Shown here: positions 1 to 5,757 of the stretch, piece by piece
Position numbering within the stretch: the first letter of the stretch is position 1
Layout of the letters: each line of letters starts with the position of its first letter
Source: Actinomycetota bacterium
GTDB lineage: Bacteria > Actinomycetota > Acidimicrobiia > Acidimicrobiales > Ilumatobacteraceae
Direction: 5' to 3'
Assembly (NCBI GenBank): GCA_005787025.1
Contig: SYCH01000106.1
Coordinates: forward strand, 1 to 6,282
Length of the DNA: 6,282 nucleotides
The notes under the pieces: generated by a model
The model's database searches: none
Told to the model about the DNA's origin: nothing
Seen by the model: only the letters and a program-made list of their open reading frames with translations
Position numbers and translations under genes: made by a program

Positions 1-1166
1 ACCCGTCCGTTCATGGCCTGTCCCCAGAACACGCAGAACCGTGAGCAGGTGTCGATGGCGCCACCCCACATGTGGGAGAACTTCACGTCGTCCAGTTGCG
101 GGAACGTGCGGAAGAAGTGGGTGCTGAGACGCGCCCAACTCTCGGGTCGACTCTCGAGTTCGGAGTTCATCTTCCCGCGGAAGTAGTAGATGGCGTCGTA
201 GCCACCCCACAGAATGCGGTTGTCCTCGGTGAGTCGGTAGTAATGGAACTGATTCGGGATGTCGCTCAATCCCTGCCGGTTCTTCCACCCGATACGACCC
301 AACTGCTCGTCGCTGAGGGGCTCGGTGACCATGCAGTAGTCGTACACCGGGATGATGTAATTGTTCAGTCGCTTGAGGAGCGGCTTGAACGCGTTGGTGG
401 CCAAGGCCACCTTGCCGGCGCGCACGCGACCCAAGGGTGTCTCGACCAGAACCCCCACGCCGTCGCGCTCGATGGATGTCGCCTTGGTGTCCTCGTAGAT
501 TCGCACACCGAGAAATTCGGCGGCGGCCTTGAGGCCCCACACCAATCGAGCCGGATCCACGATGGCGGCCAGATCGTGTCGCCACAATCCTCCGGTGTAC
601 GTGGGTGAGTTCACCTGGGCGCGCATCTGTTCGGCGTCGAGCCACGTGACCTTCTGGCCGAGTTGACGAAGTTGCAGGTAGTCCTCGCGCAAATCGTCGG
701 TGTAACCCGCCGGGTGCAGGTCGGAGGCCACGTCGATGACACCCGTTCGTTCGTAATCGCAGTCGATGTTGTACCGCTCGATGGCTTTCTCGATCTCGTC
801 GAGATTCTGGATGCCCAGTTCCTCGAGTAGCGGCAATTCGTCGCCGAAACGGGCCTGACCGTTGGCCACGCCGTGCGTGAGTGATGCCTCCATGAAGCCG
901 CCGTTGCGACCGCTGGCGGCCGAACCGATCTCGTGGGCGTCTATCAGCACGACGTCGCGCGAGGGGTCGCGCTCCTTGGCGATGATCGCGGTCCACAAAC
1001 CGGTGTAACCACCGCCCACGATGCACAGATCGCAGGTTTCCGTGCGCACGAGCGTCGGGTTCGCGAAGGGTTCGTCGGCATCCTCGTACCAATACGGGTA
1101 CGGGTCGGCGTCGGCGATCGCCTCGAGGCTCAACGGGTCGAACTCGGAGTCGCCCTGGATTGACAC
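1..1166 (-). CDS. FAD-dependent oxidoreductase, DAO family (gamma-glutamylputrescine-oxidase-like), 3' end cut by window edge
   Basis: Probably oxidises a primary or secondary amine or amino-acid-like substrate using FAD in the cytoplasm; the exact substrate cannot be read from the sequence. The visible 388 codons carry an N-terminal Rossmann motif (IVGGGYTG, residues 49-56, glycines 51, 53 and 56) ending at acidic D76. Next come a GSAASGRNGGF segment (81-91) and SLTHGVANG, both typical of the PuuB-like branch of the DAO family. WGGYDA (from W320) and WGGAID (from W367) lie near the C-terminal FAD-binding part. A family member is usually about 430-480 residues, so roughly the last 50-90 are missing beyond position 1. 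The start is GTG at 1166: the reading frame runs unbroken from there, and AAAGGGTG lies just upstream. It begins 21 bp after the PAP2 gene ends, which suggests co-transcription, but a hairpin with a U-run fills that gap. Family is confident, substrate is not. Confidence 0.9.
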   Translation of the reverse strand, partial: MSIQGDSEFDPLSLEAIADADPYPYWYEDADEPFANPTLVRTETCDLCIVGGGYTGLWTAIIAKERDPSRDVVLIDAHEIGSAASGRNGGFMEASLTHGVANGQARFGDELPLLEELGIQNLDEIEKAIERYNIDCDYERTGVIDVASDLHPAGYTDDLREDYLQLRQLGQKVTWLDAEQMRAQVNSPTYTGGLWRHDLAAIVDPARLVWGLKAAAEFLGVRIYEDTKATSIERDGVGVLVETPLGRVRAGKVALATNAFKPLLKRLNNYIIPVYDYCMVTEPLSDEQLGRIGWKNRQGLSDIPNQFHYYRLTEDNRILWGGYDAIYYFRGKMNSELESRPESWARLSTHFFRTFPQLDDVKFSHMWGGAIDTCSRFCVFWGQAMNGR

Positions 1167-1187
1167 AAAAATCACCCTTTCGGGTGC
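1167..1187 (-). promoter_or_regulatory. GAAA-loop hairpin with U-run overlapping the DAO ribosome-binding site
   Basis: On the minus strand the PAP2 stop codon is followed by G, then a perfect 5-bp stem CACCC / GGGTG (1186-1182 with 1177-1173) closed by a GAAA tetraloop (1181-1178), then A and five T (1171-1167), then the GTG start of the DAO gene. This has the form of a minimal intrinsic terminator, but the purine-rich 3' arm is also the only Shine-Dalgarno-like sequence for the DAO gene. It may attenuate transcription between PAP2 and DAO, or mask the ribosome-binding site. The structure is read directly from the sequence; the function is inferred. The stem is short, so a weak or partial effect is more likely than full termination. 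Confidence 0.5.
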
Positions 1188-2120
1188 TCACGCTACCTCA
1201 GGGTCGCTCGGGGGAGGTGTCAAGACTTTCGCAGCGTGCCGTGATTCCCAACGACCCCAGAGCCAGAACGATGCTCCGACGTACAGCCAACCCGCCACGA
1301 TGTCGATGACATAATGCTCACCGAAATAGACGAGGGTGAGTGCCATCGCGAGTGGAAACAGCAGTGAGACCCCGCGCCACCATCCGTTGGGCATCCGAGT
1401 CCAGAAGAACACCACCACGAACAACGCGAAGGCGGCGTGCAACGACGGGATAGCCGCGGTGGGGTTGGCCCATTGCTGGCCCTTCAGTAAGACACTGTTG
1501 ACCGTCTCGAGTCCCAGTTCGCTCCAACCACGTCCGGTGGGGCGAGAGAGGGGCTCCATGATGCGGTACCGGAATTTCTCACTGGCGGCCATCCACGGGG
1601 GAGCGGTGGGCAACACGACGTAGGTGAGAACACCAGCGAAGAGAACCGTGGCGAAACGTCGGATGTAACGCAACCATTGATCACGAAAACGAATCCAGAG
1701 ATACACCGACGTGGCCACGGGCACGAAGAAATGGGTGAAGTACACGAGTGAACCGAGCACGTCGTACCACCGGACCGAGGTCTCGAGAAACCGCTCCTGC
1801 ATCCAGGTGTTCGGGTCGGTGCCGAGGAACAACGCACGGTCGATGTTGCGTGGTGCCTCGACCTGCAAGGGGAATCCGAAGGTGTCGGCGATTCCGCGGC
1901 TGTAGTCATAGGACAACCACATGGCGGCGTAAAAGACCAAGTCGACCACCATCTGGCGTTGCTTGGCGAACGGTTTGCCGATGTTGCCGACGAGGAACGC
2001 ACCACCGACCCAGCCGAGCACGGCCAAGCGGGCGACGGGAAGGCCGTTGGCTTGGAACGACCAGACGAAGACCAGCCCGTACAGCACGAGCGCGACGAGG
2101 CGGACGTTCTTCAGCGTCAT
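1188..2120 (-). CDS. PAP2-superfamily integral membrane phosphatase/phosphotransferase
   Basis: 310-residue multi-pass membrane protein of the PAP2 (type 2 phosphatidic acid phosphatase) superfamily, most like the branch that includes inositolphosphotransferases (AUR1-like, PAP2_3). Such proteins hydrolyse or transfer lipid-linked phosphates at the membrane. Active-site motifs visible: IPSLHAAF (224-231; S226, H228) and GEHYVID (267-273; H269 as the expected nucleophile, D273). The upstream segment LPTAPPW (170-176) precedes the motifs as in this branch. Hydrophobic stretches near 7-22, 30-46, 57-71, 121-143, 156-173, 228-241, 251-266 and 270-288 suggest six to eight membrane spans. The start is ATG at 2120. 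The same frame stays open upstream to 2294, but that part lies over the coxM-like gene, is full of Arg, Pro and Ser, and has no membrane character. No clear Shine-Dalgarno precedes 2120. It sits 34 bp after the coxM-like stop. The substrate is unknown. Confidence 0.88.
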   Translation of the reverse strand: MTLKNVRLVALVLYGLVFVWSFQANGLPVARLAVLGWVGGAFLVGNIGKPFAKQRQMVVDLVFYAAMWLSYDYSRGIADTFGFPLQVEAPRNIDRALFLGTDPNTWMQERFLETSVRWYDVLGSLVYFTHFFVPVATSVYLWIRFRDQWLRYIRRFATVLFAGVLTYVVLPTAPPWMAASEKFRYRIMEPLSRPTGRGWSELGLETVNSVLLKGQQWANPTAAIPSLHAAFALFVVVFFWTRMPNGWWRGVSLLFPLAMALTLVYFGEHYVIDIVAGWLYVGASFWLWGRWESRHAAKVLTPPPSDPEVA

Positions 2121-2154
2121 GAATGCCGTGGTGCTCGACGTAGCGAGCGTGGGA

Positions 2155-2979
2155 TTACTTGGTGGATTCTTCGAGCGCGCGACGAACCAAGACTTTGGCC
2201 AGGTGTGTGCGGTACTCCACGCTGGCATTGTTGTCCTTCGACGGCGATGCCTCGGCGACGGCGAGTGCGGCGGCATCGGCGATGGAGGCGCCACCGCCCA
2301 GCGCCTTGCTGACGCTGGTGGCCAACACCGGGGTCTGTCCCATGTTCACCAGGGCCACACCCGAACCGTTCGAACCGCGCCACGCGGCCACACCGACGAT
2401 CGCCCAGTCCTGGGCGCGACGATTGAACTTCTGGAAGCTCCAGCCGGCACCGTTCATCTTCGGGACGCGGATCTCGGTGATCATCTCGTCGGCGGCCAGA
2501 TCGGACTCGAGGAACCCCTTGTAGAAGTCGGCGGCCTTGATCTCGCGGGTGCCGTTGGGGCCTTGCACCACGTAGGTGGCGCCGAGCGCGAGCGTGGTGG
2601 CGGGAAGATCCGAAGCGGGGTCGGCGTGGGCGATGGTGCCTCCGATGGTGCCACGGTGACGCACCTGCGGGTCACCGACGTATCCGGCGGCGTGAGCCAG
2701 CAAGGGAACGTGTTGGGCCAGGACCGGCGACTTCTCGACGTCCATGTGACGCGTGAGAGCGCCGATGGCGATGTGGTCGCCGGCGTCGCGAATGTAGGAA
2801 AGGTCCGTGACGCGCGCGATGTCGACCAGCACGGTCGGTTGGGCCAGACGCAACTTCATCATGGGCAACAGGCTGTGACCACCGGCGAGGAACTTGGCCT
2901 CGTCGCCGTACTCACCGATGAGCGAGATGGCCTCGGCGGCCGATCCGGCGCGAACGTAATCGAAGGAAGCAGGAATCAT
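2155..2979 (-). CDS. coxM: FAD-binding middle subunit of a xanthine dehydrogenase/CO dehydrogenase-family enzyme
   Basis: 274-residue flavoprotein subunit that would pass electrons from the 2Fe-2S subunit to FAD in a molybdenum hydroxylase of the xanthine dehydrogenase family. Both FAD-pyrophosphate motifs of the CoxM/CutM type are present: AGGHS (32-36) followed by LLPMMKLRLA, and TIGGTIAHADPASDLP (111-126). The C-terminal CO_deh_flav_C part runs from about residue 175 and includes NMGQTPVLA. Length and N-terminus (MIPASFDYVRAGS) match full-length family members. The ATG at 2979 lies 9 bp after the stop of the iron-sulfur gene. A GAGG ribosome-binding site (2990-2987, 7 nt spacing) overlaps that stop codon, so translation of the two genes is probably coupled. 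No large catalytic subunit follows; a PAP2 gene does. The symbol gives the family. Whether the enzyme acts on CO, a purine, an aldehyde or another heterocycle depends on the missing large subunit. Confidence 0.92.
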   Translation of the reverse strand: MIPASFDYVRAGSAAEAISLIGEYGDEAKFLAGGHSLLPMMKLRLAQPTVLVDIARVTDLSYIRDAGDHIAIGALTRHMDVEKSPVLAQHVPLLAHAAGYVGDPQVRHRGTIGGTIAHADPASDLPATTLALGATYVVQGPNGTREIKAADFYKGFLESDLAADEMITEIRVPKMNGAGWSFQKFNRRAQDWAIVGVAAWRGSNGSGVALVNMGQTPVLATSVSKALGGGASIADAAALAVAEASPSKDNNASVEYRTHLAKVLVRRALEESTK

Positions 2980-2988
2980 CTCAGGGCC

Positions 2989-3447
2989 TCACTTACCGGC
3001 CGCGGCGAGCACGGACTTGACGATGTTGGGGTAGCCGGTGCATCGGCACAGGTTGCCCTCGAGGCCGATACGAATGTCGTCCTCGGTGGGATGGGGGTTC
3101 TCCTTGAGCAGGCTGGTCGCGGCCATCACCTTGCCAGGGGTGCAGTAACCGCACTGCAGACCGTGGTTCTCCATGAAGGCCTTCTGCATGGGGTGCAGGG
3201 TTCCGTCGGCGGCGGCCATGCCCTCGATGGTGGTCACGCTCGAACCGTCGGCCTGGACGGCCAACACGGTGCAGCTCTTGACGGCTTCGCCGTCGACGTG
3301 AACGCTGCACGCGCCACACGACGACGTGTCGCAGCCGACATTGGTGCCCGTGAGTTCGAGGACCTCGCGGATGTAGTGGACCAACAGTGTGCGCGGCTCG
3401 ACGTCGCTCACGTGCTGCTTTCCGTTGACAGTGACGCGGATCTCCAC
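2989..3447 (-). CDS. coxS: 2Fe-2S small subunit of a xanthine dehydrogenase/CO dehydrogenase-family enzyme
   Basis: 152-residue iron-sulfur subunit carrying two 2Fe-2S clusters in the electron path from the molybdenum site to FAD. The N-terminal plant-ferredoxin-type domain has C39, C44, C47 and C59 (C-x4-C-x2-C-x11-C, within GCDTSSCGACSVHVDG). The C-terminal helical [2Fe-2S]-binding domain has C99, C102, C134 and C136 (QCGYC and NLCRCTGYP). All eight ligands are present and the length is normal for the family, so the gene looks intact. The start is GTG at 3447, giving MEIRVTVNGK, with AAGGGGG 6 nt upstream. The frame stays open a long way upstream, but that part lies antiparallel and out of frame within the neighbouring genes and is Arg/Ser-rich noise. 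It is first in a same-strand set with the coxM-like gene. An 86-bp gap separates it from the BtuF-like gene, so it may have its own promoter; I see no convincing one. Confidence 0.94.
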   Translation of the reverse strand: MEIRVTVNGKQHVSDVEPRTLLVHYIREVLELTGTNVGCDTSSCGACSVHVDGEAVKSCTVLAVQADGSSVTTIEGMAAADGTLHPMQKAFMENHGLQCGYCTPGKVMAATSLLKENPHPTEDDIRIGLEGNLCRCTGYPNIVKSVLAAAGK

Positions 3448-3453
3448 GGTGTA

Positions 3454-3460
3454 CCCCCTT
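3454..3460 (-). promoter_or_regulatory. ribosome-binding site of the coxS-like gene
   Basis: AAGGGGG on the minus strand, six bases before the GTG at 3447. It is the strongest Shine-Dalgarno-like site in the window and fixes the GTG as the start of the iron-sulfur subunit over any codon further upstream in the long open frame. Confidence 0.6.
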
Positions 3461-3533
3461 GACGGCCGAAGTCGACGACGTCGCCGACCTGCATTCTGCC
3501 CGATCAGGGGATCTCCCCGCTCACCGGACCTCC

Positions 3534-4442
3534 CTACCGTAGACGCTGGATGACCGGCTCTGGAAGTGCCGACGCCCCCGTCACGCTCGGCCCGTACAAG
3601 GCCGCGGCGATGGCTTCGGCGCCGTCGACGAGTCGGGGACCGGGTCGAACCACCACTGCATCGGCATCGATGGCCCACACGGCCGCTCGCGGGGGTAGGC
3701 GATCCAGGATTCCGCGAGCCTGTTCCATCGCACCGGCAAGGTCGTATCCGCACGGAGAGACGATGATGTGATCCGGATCGATGGCATCGATGGCCTCCCA
3801 ATCGGTGGGGACCGAACGCCCGCCGGGAATCGCCAGCACCGGCTCGGCACCCGCCGCTCGCACGACGTCGGGCACCCAATGGCCGCCCACGAAGGGCGGG
3901 TCCACCCACTCGAGCACGAACACGGTGGGACGCGCGCGGTCCCCGCGGGCTGCGTCGGTGGCGGTGGCGAGGTCGGCCAGTCGCCCGCGCAACGACTCGA
4001 CGAGACGACGCCCACGTTCGGGGACTCCGGCGGCATCGGCGACGGTTTGCACGGAGTCGATGACCTCGTCGAGGGTTTGGGGGTCGATCTGTAACACGGT
4101 GGCGCGACAGTTCAAGCGAGCGACCGCCTCGTCGACGTCGCCGCTCGGCACCGCGCACACGCGACAGAGATCCTGACTGAGGATCAGGTCCGGATCGCAA
4201 CGCGACAACGCGTCCTCGTCGAGACGGTACAACTCGTCGCCGGCGGCCAATCGTCGGCGCACCAGTTCGTCGATCTCGAGTGGCGTGAGGTGTTTGGTGT
4301 CCATGCCCCCGACGACGATCTCGCGACCGACGCGCGCCGCGGGCGGGTAGTTGCATTCGAAGGTCACCCCGAGCAGGTCGTCGGCGAGTCCGAGATCGAA
4401 GACGATCTCGGTGGTCGAGGGCAACAGGCTCACGATGCGCAC
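3534..4442 (-). CDS. BtuF-like soluble substrate-binding-fold protein (cobalamin-binding protein family), no signal peptide
   Basis: 302-residue protein of the periplasmic-binding TroA/BtuF fold (COG0614). It has two lobes: RIVSLLPSTTEI at the very N-terminus opens lobe one, and FVLEWVDPPFVGGHWVPDVV (about 175-194) opens lobe two. Annotated relatives are called cobalamin-binding, but the function of this cytosolic branch is not settled. No signal peptide or lipobox precedes the domain, so it should stay in the cytoplasm, unlike transporter-linked BtuF. Cysteines 30 (FECNYPP), 93 and 96 (DLCRVCAV) lie in family-typical motifs and might bind a metal or cofactor. I chose GTG at 4442 because the conserved domain begins there and a TACTGT box lies six bases upstream. 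An ATG at 4478 would add 12 residues (MPPSWQIAYCRL) that do not look like a leader peptide, and would overlap the divergent LarA-like start. No transporter partner is visible. Confidence 0.82.
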   Translation of the reverse strand: MRIVSLLPSTTEIVFDLGLADDLLGVTFECNYPPAARVGREIVVGGMDTKHLTPLEIDELVRRRLAAGDELYRLDEDALSRCDPDLILSQDLCRVCAVPSGDVDEAVARLNCRATVLQIDPQTLDEVIDSVQTVADAAGVPERGRRLVESLRGRLADLATATDAARGDRARPTVFVLEWVDPPFVGGHWVPDVVRAAGAEPVLAIPGGRSVPTDWEAIDAIDPDHIIVSPCGYDLAGAMEQARGILDRLPPRAAVWAIDADAVVVRPGPRLVDGAEAIAAALYGPSVTGASALPEPVIQRLR

Positions 4443-4454
4443 GAGCCGACAGTA
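4443..4454 (-). promoter_or_regulatory. candidate leaderless promoter (-10 box) for the BtuF-like gene
   Basis: On the minus strand TACTGT (4454-4449) matches the actinobacterial TANNNT -10 pattern and is followed by exactly six bases, CGGCTC, and then the GTG at 4442. This spacing puts transcription start on the start codon itself, the standard layout of a leaderless gene. It agrees with the absence of any Shine-Dalgarno site there. No recognisable -35 box is present. A six-base match of this looseness can arise by chance, so this is a moderate call. Confidence 0.4.
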
Positions 4455-4476
4455 GGCGATCTGCCACGATGGAGGC

Positions 4477-5754
4477 ATGGGCGGGTCCGCGAATTCGACG
4501 GGATGGCAACAGCTGGTCGACGGCGTCGATCTGCCGTTTCATCGCGACCTCGTGGTGCCGACGTTGCGCGAGGTGCGATTGGCCATTCCGAACCCCGATC
4601 CCGTGGCCGACGTGGTCGAGGCGGCTCGTTCGGCCGTCACGAGCACCTTGGGATCGGCGGTGACCCCGGGGATGACGGTGGCGGTGGGCGGTGGAAGTCG
4701 TGGTCTCACCCAACGCGTCGACTTGTTGCGTGGAACGATCCTCGGATTGCGCGATCTCGGCGCCGAACCCTTCGTGGTGCCGGCCATGGGAAGCCACGGT
4801 GGTGGCACCGCCGAGGGACAGGTGAAGATGCTCGAATCACTCGGCATGACCGAGGAAACACTCGGCGCCGAGATTCGCGCCACCATGGCCACCGTGGAGG
4901 TGGCCCGCACCGCGTCGGGAATGCCCATTTATCTCGACGAGCACGCGGCGGCGGCCGATCGCATCCTTCCCGTCAATCGGATCAAACCGCACACGTGTTT
5001 CAAGGGACCCATCGAGAGCGGTTGCACCAAGATGGCCGTGGTCGGCTTCGGCAAACAGCCCGGTGCGGCGCAGATCCACTCCTGTGGTCCGGTCGAGATG
5101 CGCGAGCGATTGATGGATGGAATCGTGGCGTTGCGCTCCACGGGGCGTTTGCTCGGTGGGGTCTCGTCACTGGAATCCGCGGGCGGAAACGTGGTCGACG
5201 TGCGTGGCCTCACGTCCGACGACGTCGGTGGTGAGGTCGAGCGTCGACTGACCGAGCGGGCCCGCGAACTGGTGCCACCTCTGCCCTTCGACGAGATCGA
5301 CGTGCTCATCATCGAGCGTGGAGGCAAGGACATCTCGGGCACCACCATGGACCCCAACGTCACGGGTCGCTACTGGGTGCACGGGCTCGACGATCTGGCG
5401 CGACCACGGGTGGCGACCATCGTGTTGCTGGGCATCACCGAGGTGTCCGCGGGCAACGTTTTGGGAATCGGACTGGCGGACTTCATCCCGGTCGAGGTGG
5501 CCACGCGCATCGATTGGCAGAAGACCTATCTCAACTGTTTCACCGCCGGACCCTCCGGGGTGCGTCGGGCGCGCATGCCGATGGTGCTACCCGACGAAGC
5601 GTCCTGTGTGAAGGCCGCGCTCAGCATGTGCGGCCGAGGGGTGGACGAACCAAAGCGCGTGGTGCGCATTCGCTCGACGCTCCATCTCACGACGTGTTGG
5701 GTGAGCGAGCCGTTGCTCGGCGTGCTCCCGCCCGGTGCGACCCTCCTGGATTGA
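4477..5754 (+). CDS. LarA-like (DUF2088) putative nickel-pincer-cofactor-dependent isomerase/racemase
   Basis: 425-residue protein of the LarA superfamily, whose type member is lactate racemase with a nickel-pincer nucleotide cofactor. Visible motifs: GGGSRG (71-76), AMGSHGGGTAEGQ (103-115), and NRIKPHTCFKGPIESGCTKM (167-186) leading into GFGKQPGA and H201. Compared with Lactobacillus LarA (H108, H174, K184, H200), the likely counterparts are H107, H172, K185 and H201, so cofactor attachment through K185 and nickel ligation by H201 are plausible. The spacing between the second His and the Lys is 13 here against 10 in LarA. The substrate is unlikely to be assumed as lactate, because this branch is broad and mostly uncharacterised. 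The start is ATG at 4477; GGAGG lies only one base before it, too close for normal use, but no better start codon is in frame. It diverges from the BtuF-like gene. LarB, LarC and LarE are absent from the window. Confidence 0.85.
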   Translation: MGGSANSTGWQQLVDGVDLPFHRDLVVPTLREVRLAIPNPDPVADVVEAARSAVTSTLGSAVTPGMTVAVGGGSRGLTQRVDLLRGTILGLRDLGAEPFVVPAMGSHGGGTAEGQVKMLESLGMTEETLGAEIRATMATVEVARTASGMPIYLDEHAAAADRILPVNRIKPHTCFKGPIESGCTKMAVVGFGKQPGAAQIHSCGPVEMRERLMDGIVALRSTGRLLGGVSSLESAGGNVVDVRGLTSDDVGGEVERRLTERARELVPPLPFDEIDVLIIERGGKDISGTTMDPNVTGRYWVHGLDDLARPRVATIVLLGITEVSAGNVLGIGLADFIPVEVATRIDWQKTYLNCFTAGPSGVRRARMPMVLPDEASCVKAALSMCGRGVDEPKRVVRIRSTLHLTTCWVSEPLLGVLPPGATLLD

Positions 5755-5757
5755 TCA
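5752..5757. other. abutting convergent stop codons (TGATCA)
   Basis: The TGA of the LarA-like gene (5752-5754) is directly followed by TCA (5755-5757), the TGA of the ABC permease on the other strand, forming the palindrome TGATCA. There is no intergenic base, and I see no GC hairpin with a T-run around it on either strand. Transcripts of the two genes must therefore end inside each other's coding sequence, or rely on Rho. Confidence 0.85.

Noticed and set aside
72..608. 178-codon plus-strand open frame
   Set aside because: It is antisense to the DAO-family gene, whose frame carries the conserved FAD motifs; there is no domain on the plus strand.
2121..2294. Upstream extension of the PAP2 gene to an ATG at 2294
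   Set aside because: It overlaps the end of the coxM-like gene in another frame, and its Pro/Arg/Ser composition is unlike the membrane protein that follows from 2120.
1963..3462. 499-codon open frame on the plus strand
   Set aside because: It lies antisense to the coxS-like, coxM-like and PAP2 genes, is very rich in Gly, Val, Asp and His, and shows no domain. The opposite strand carries clear motifs, so this is a mirror frame of GC-rich coding DNA.
3507..3518. GGGG-ATCT-CCCC inverted repeat after the BtuF-like stop codon, as a terminator
   Set aside because: A four-base stem without a following T-run is too weak to call in GC-rich DNA.
3448..3533. Promoter of the coxS-like gene in the 86-bp gap
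   Set aside because: No TANNNT box occurs on the minus strand in this gap and no -35 partner is evident, so no promoter is called; the gene may be read through from upstream or use a non-standard promoter.
3777..3794. Tandem 9-bp repeat ATCGATGGC x2
   Set aside because: It encodes a repeated Ala-Ile-Asp in the BtuF-like protein and is explained by the coding sequence; two copies are not a meaningful repeat array.
3448..4797. Long upstream extension of the coxS-like frame on the minus strand
   Set aside because: The extension is Arg/Ser/Gly-rich noise across the BtuF-like gene and antisense to the LarA-like gene. The real start is the GTG at 3447 with its own ribosome-binding site.
4290..5234. 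314-codon plus-strand open frame overlapping the LarA-like gene
   Set aside because: It is out of frame with the LarA-like motifs, dominated by Arg and Gly, and has no recognisable domain.
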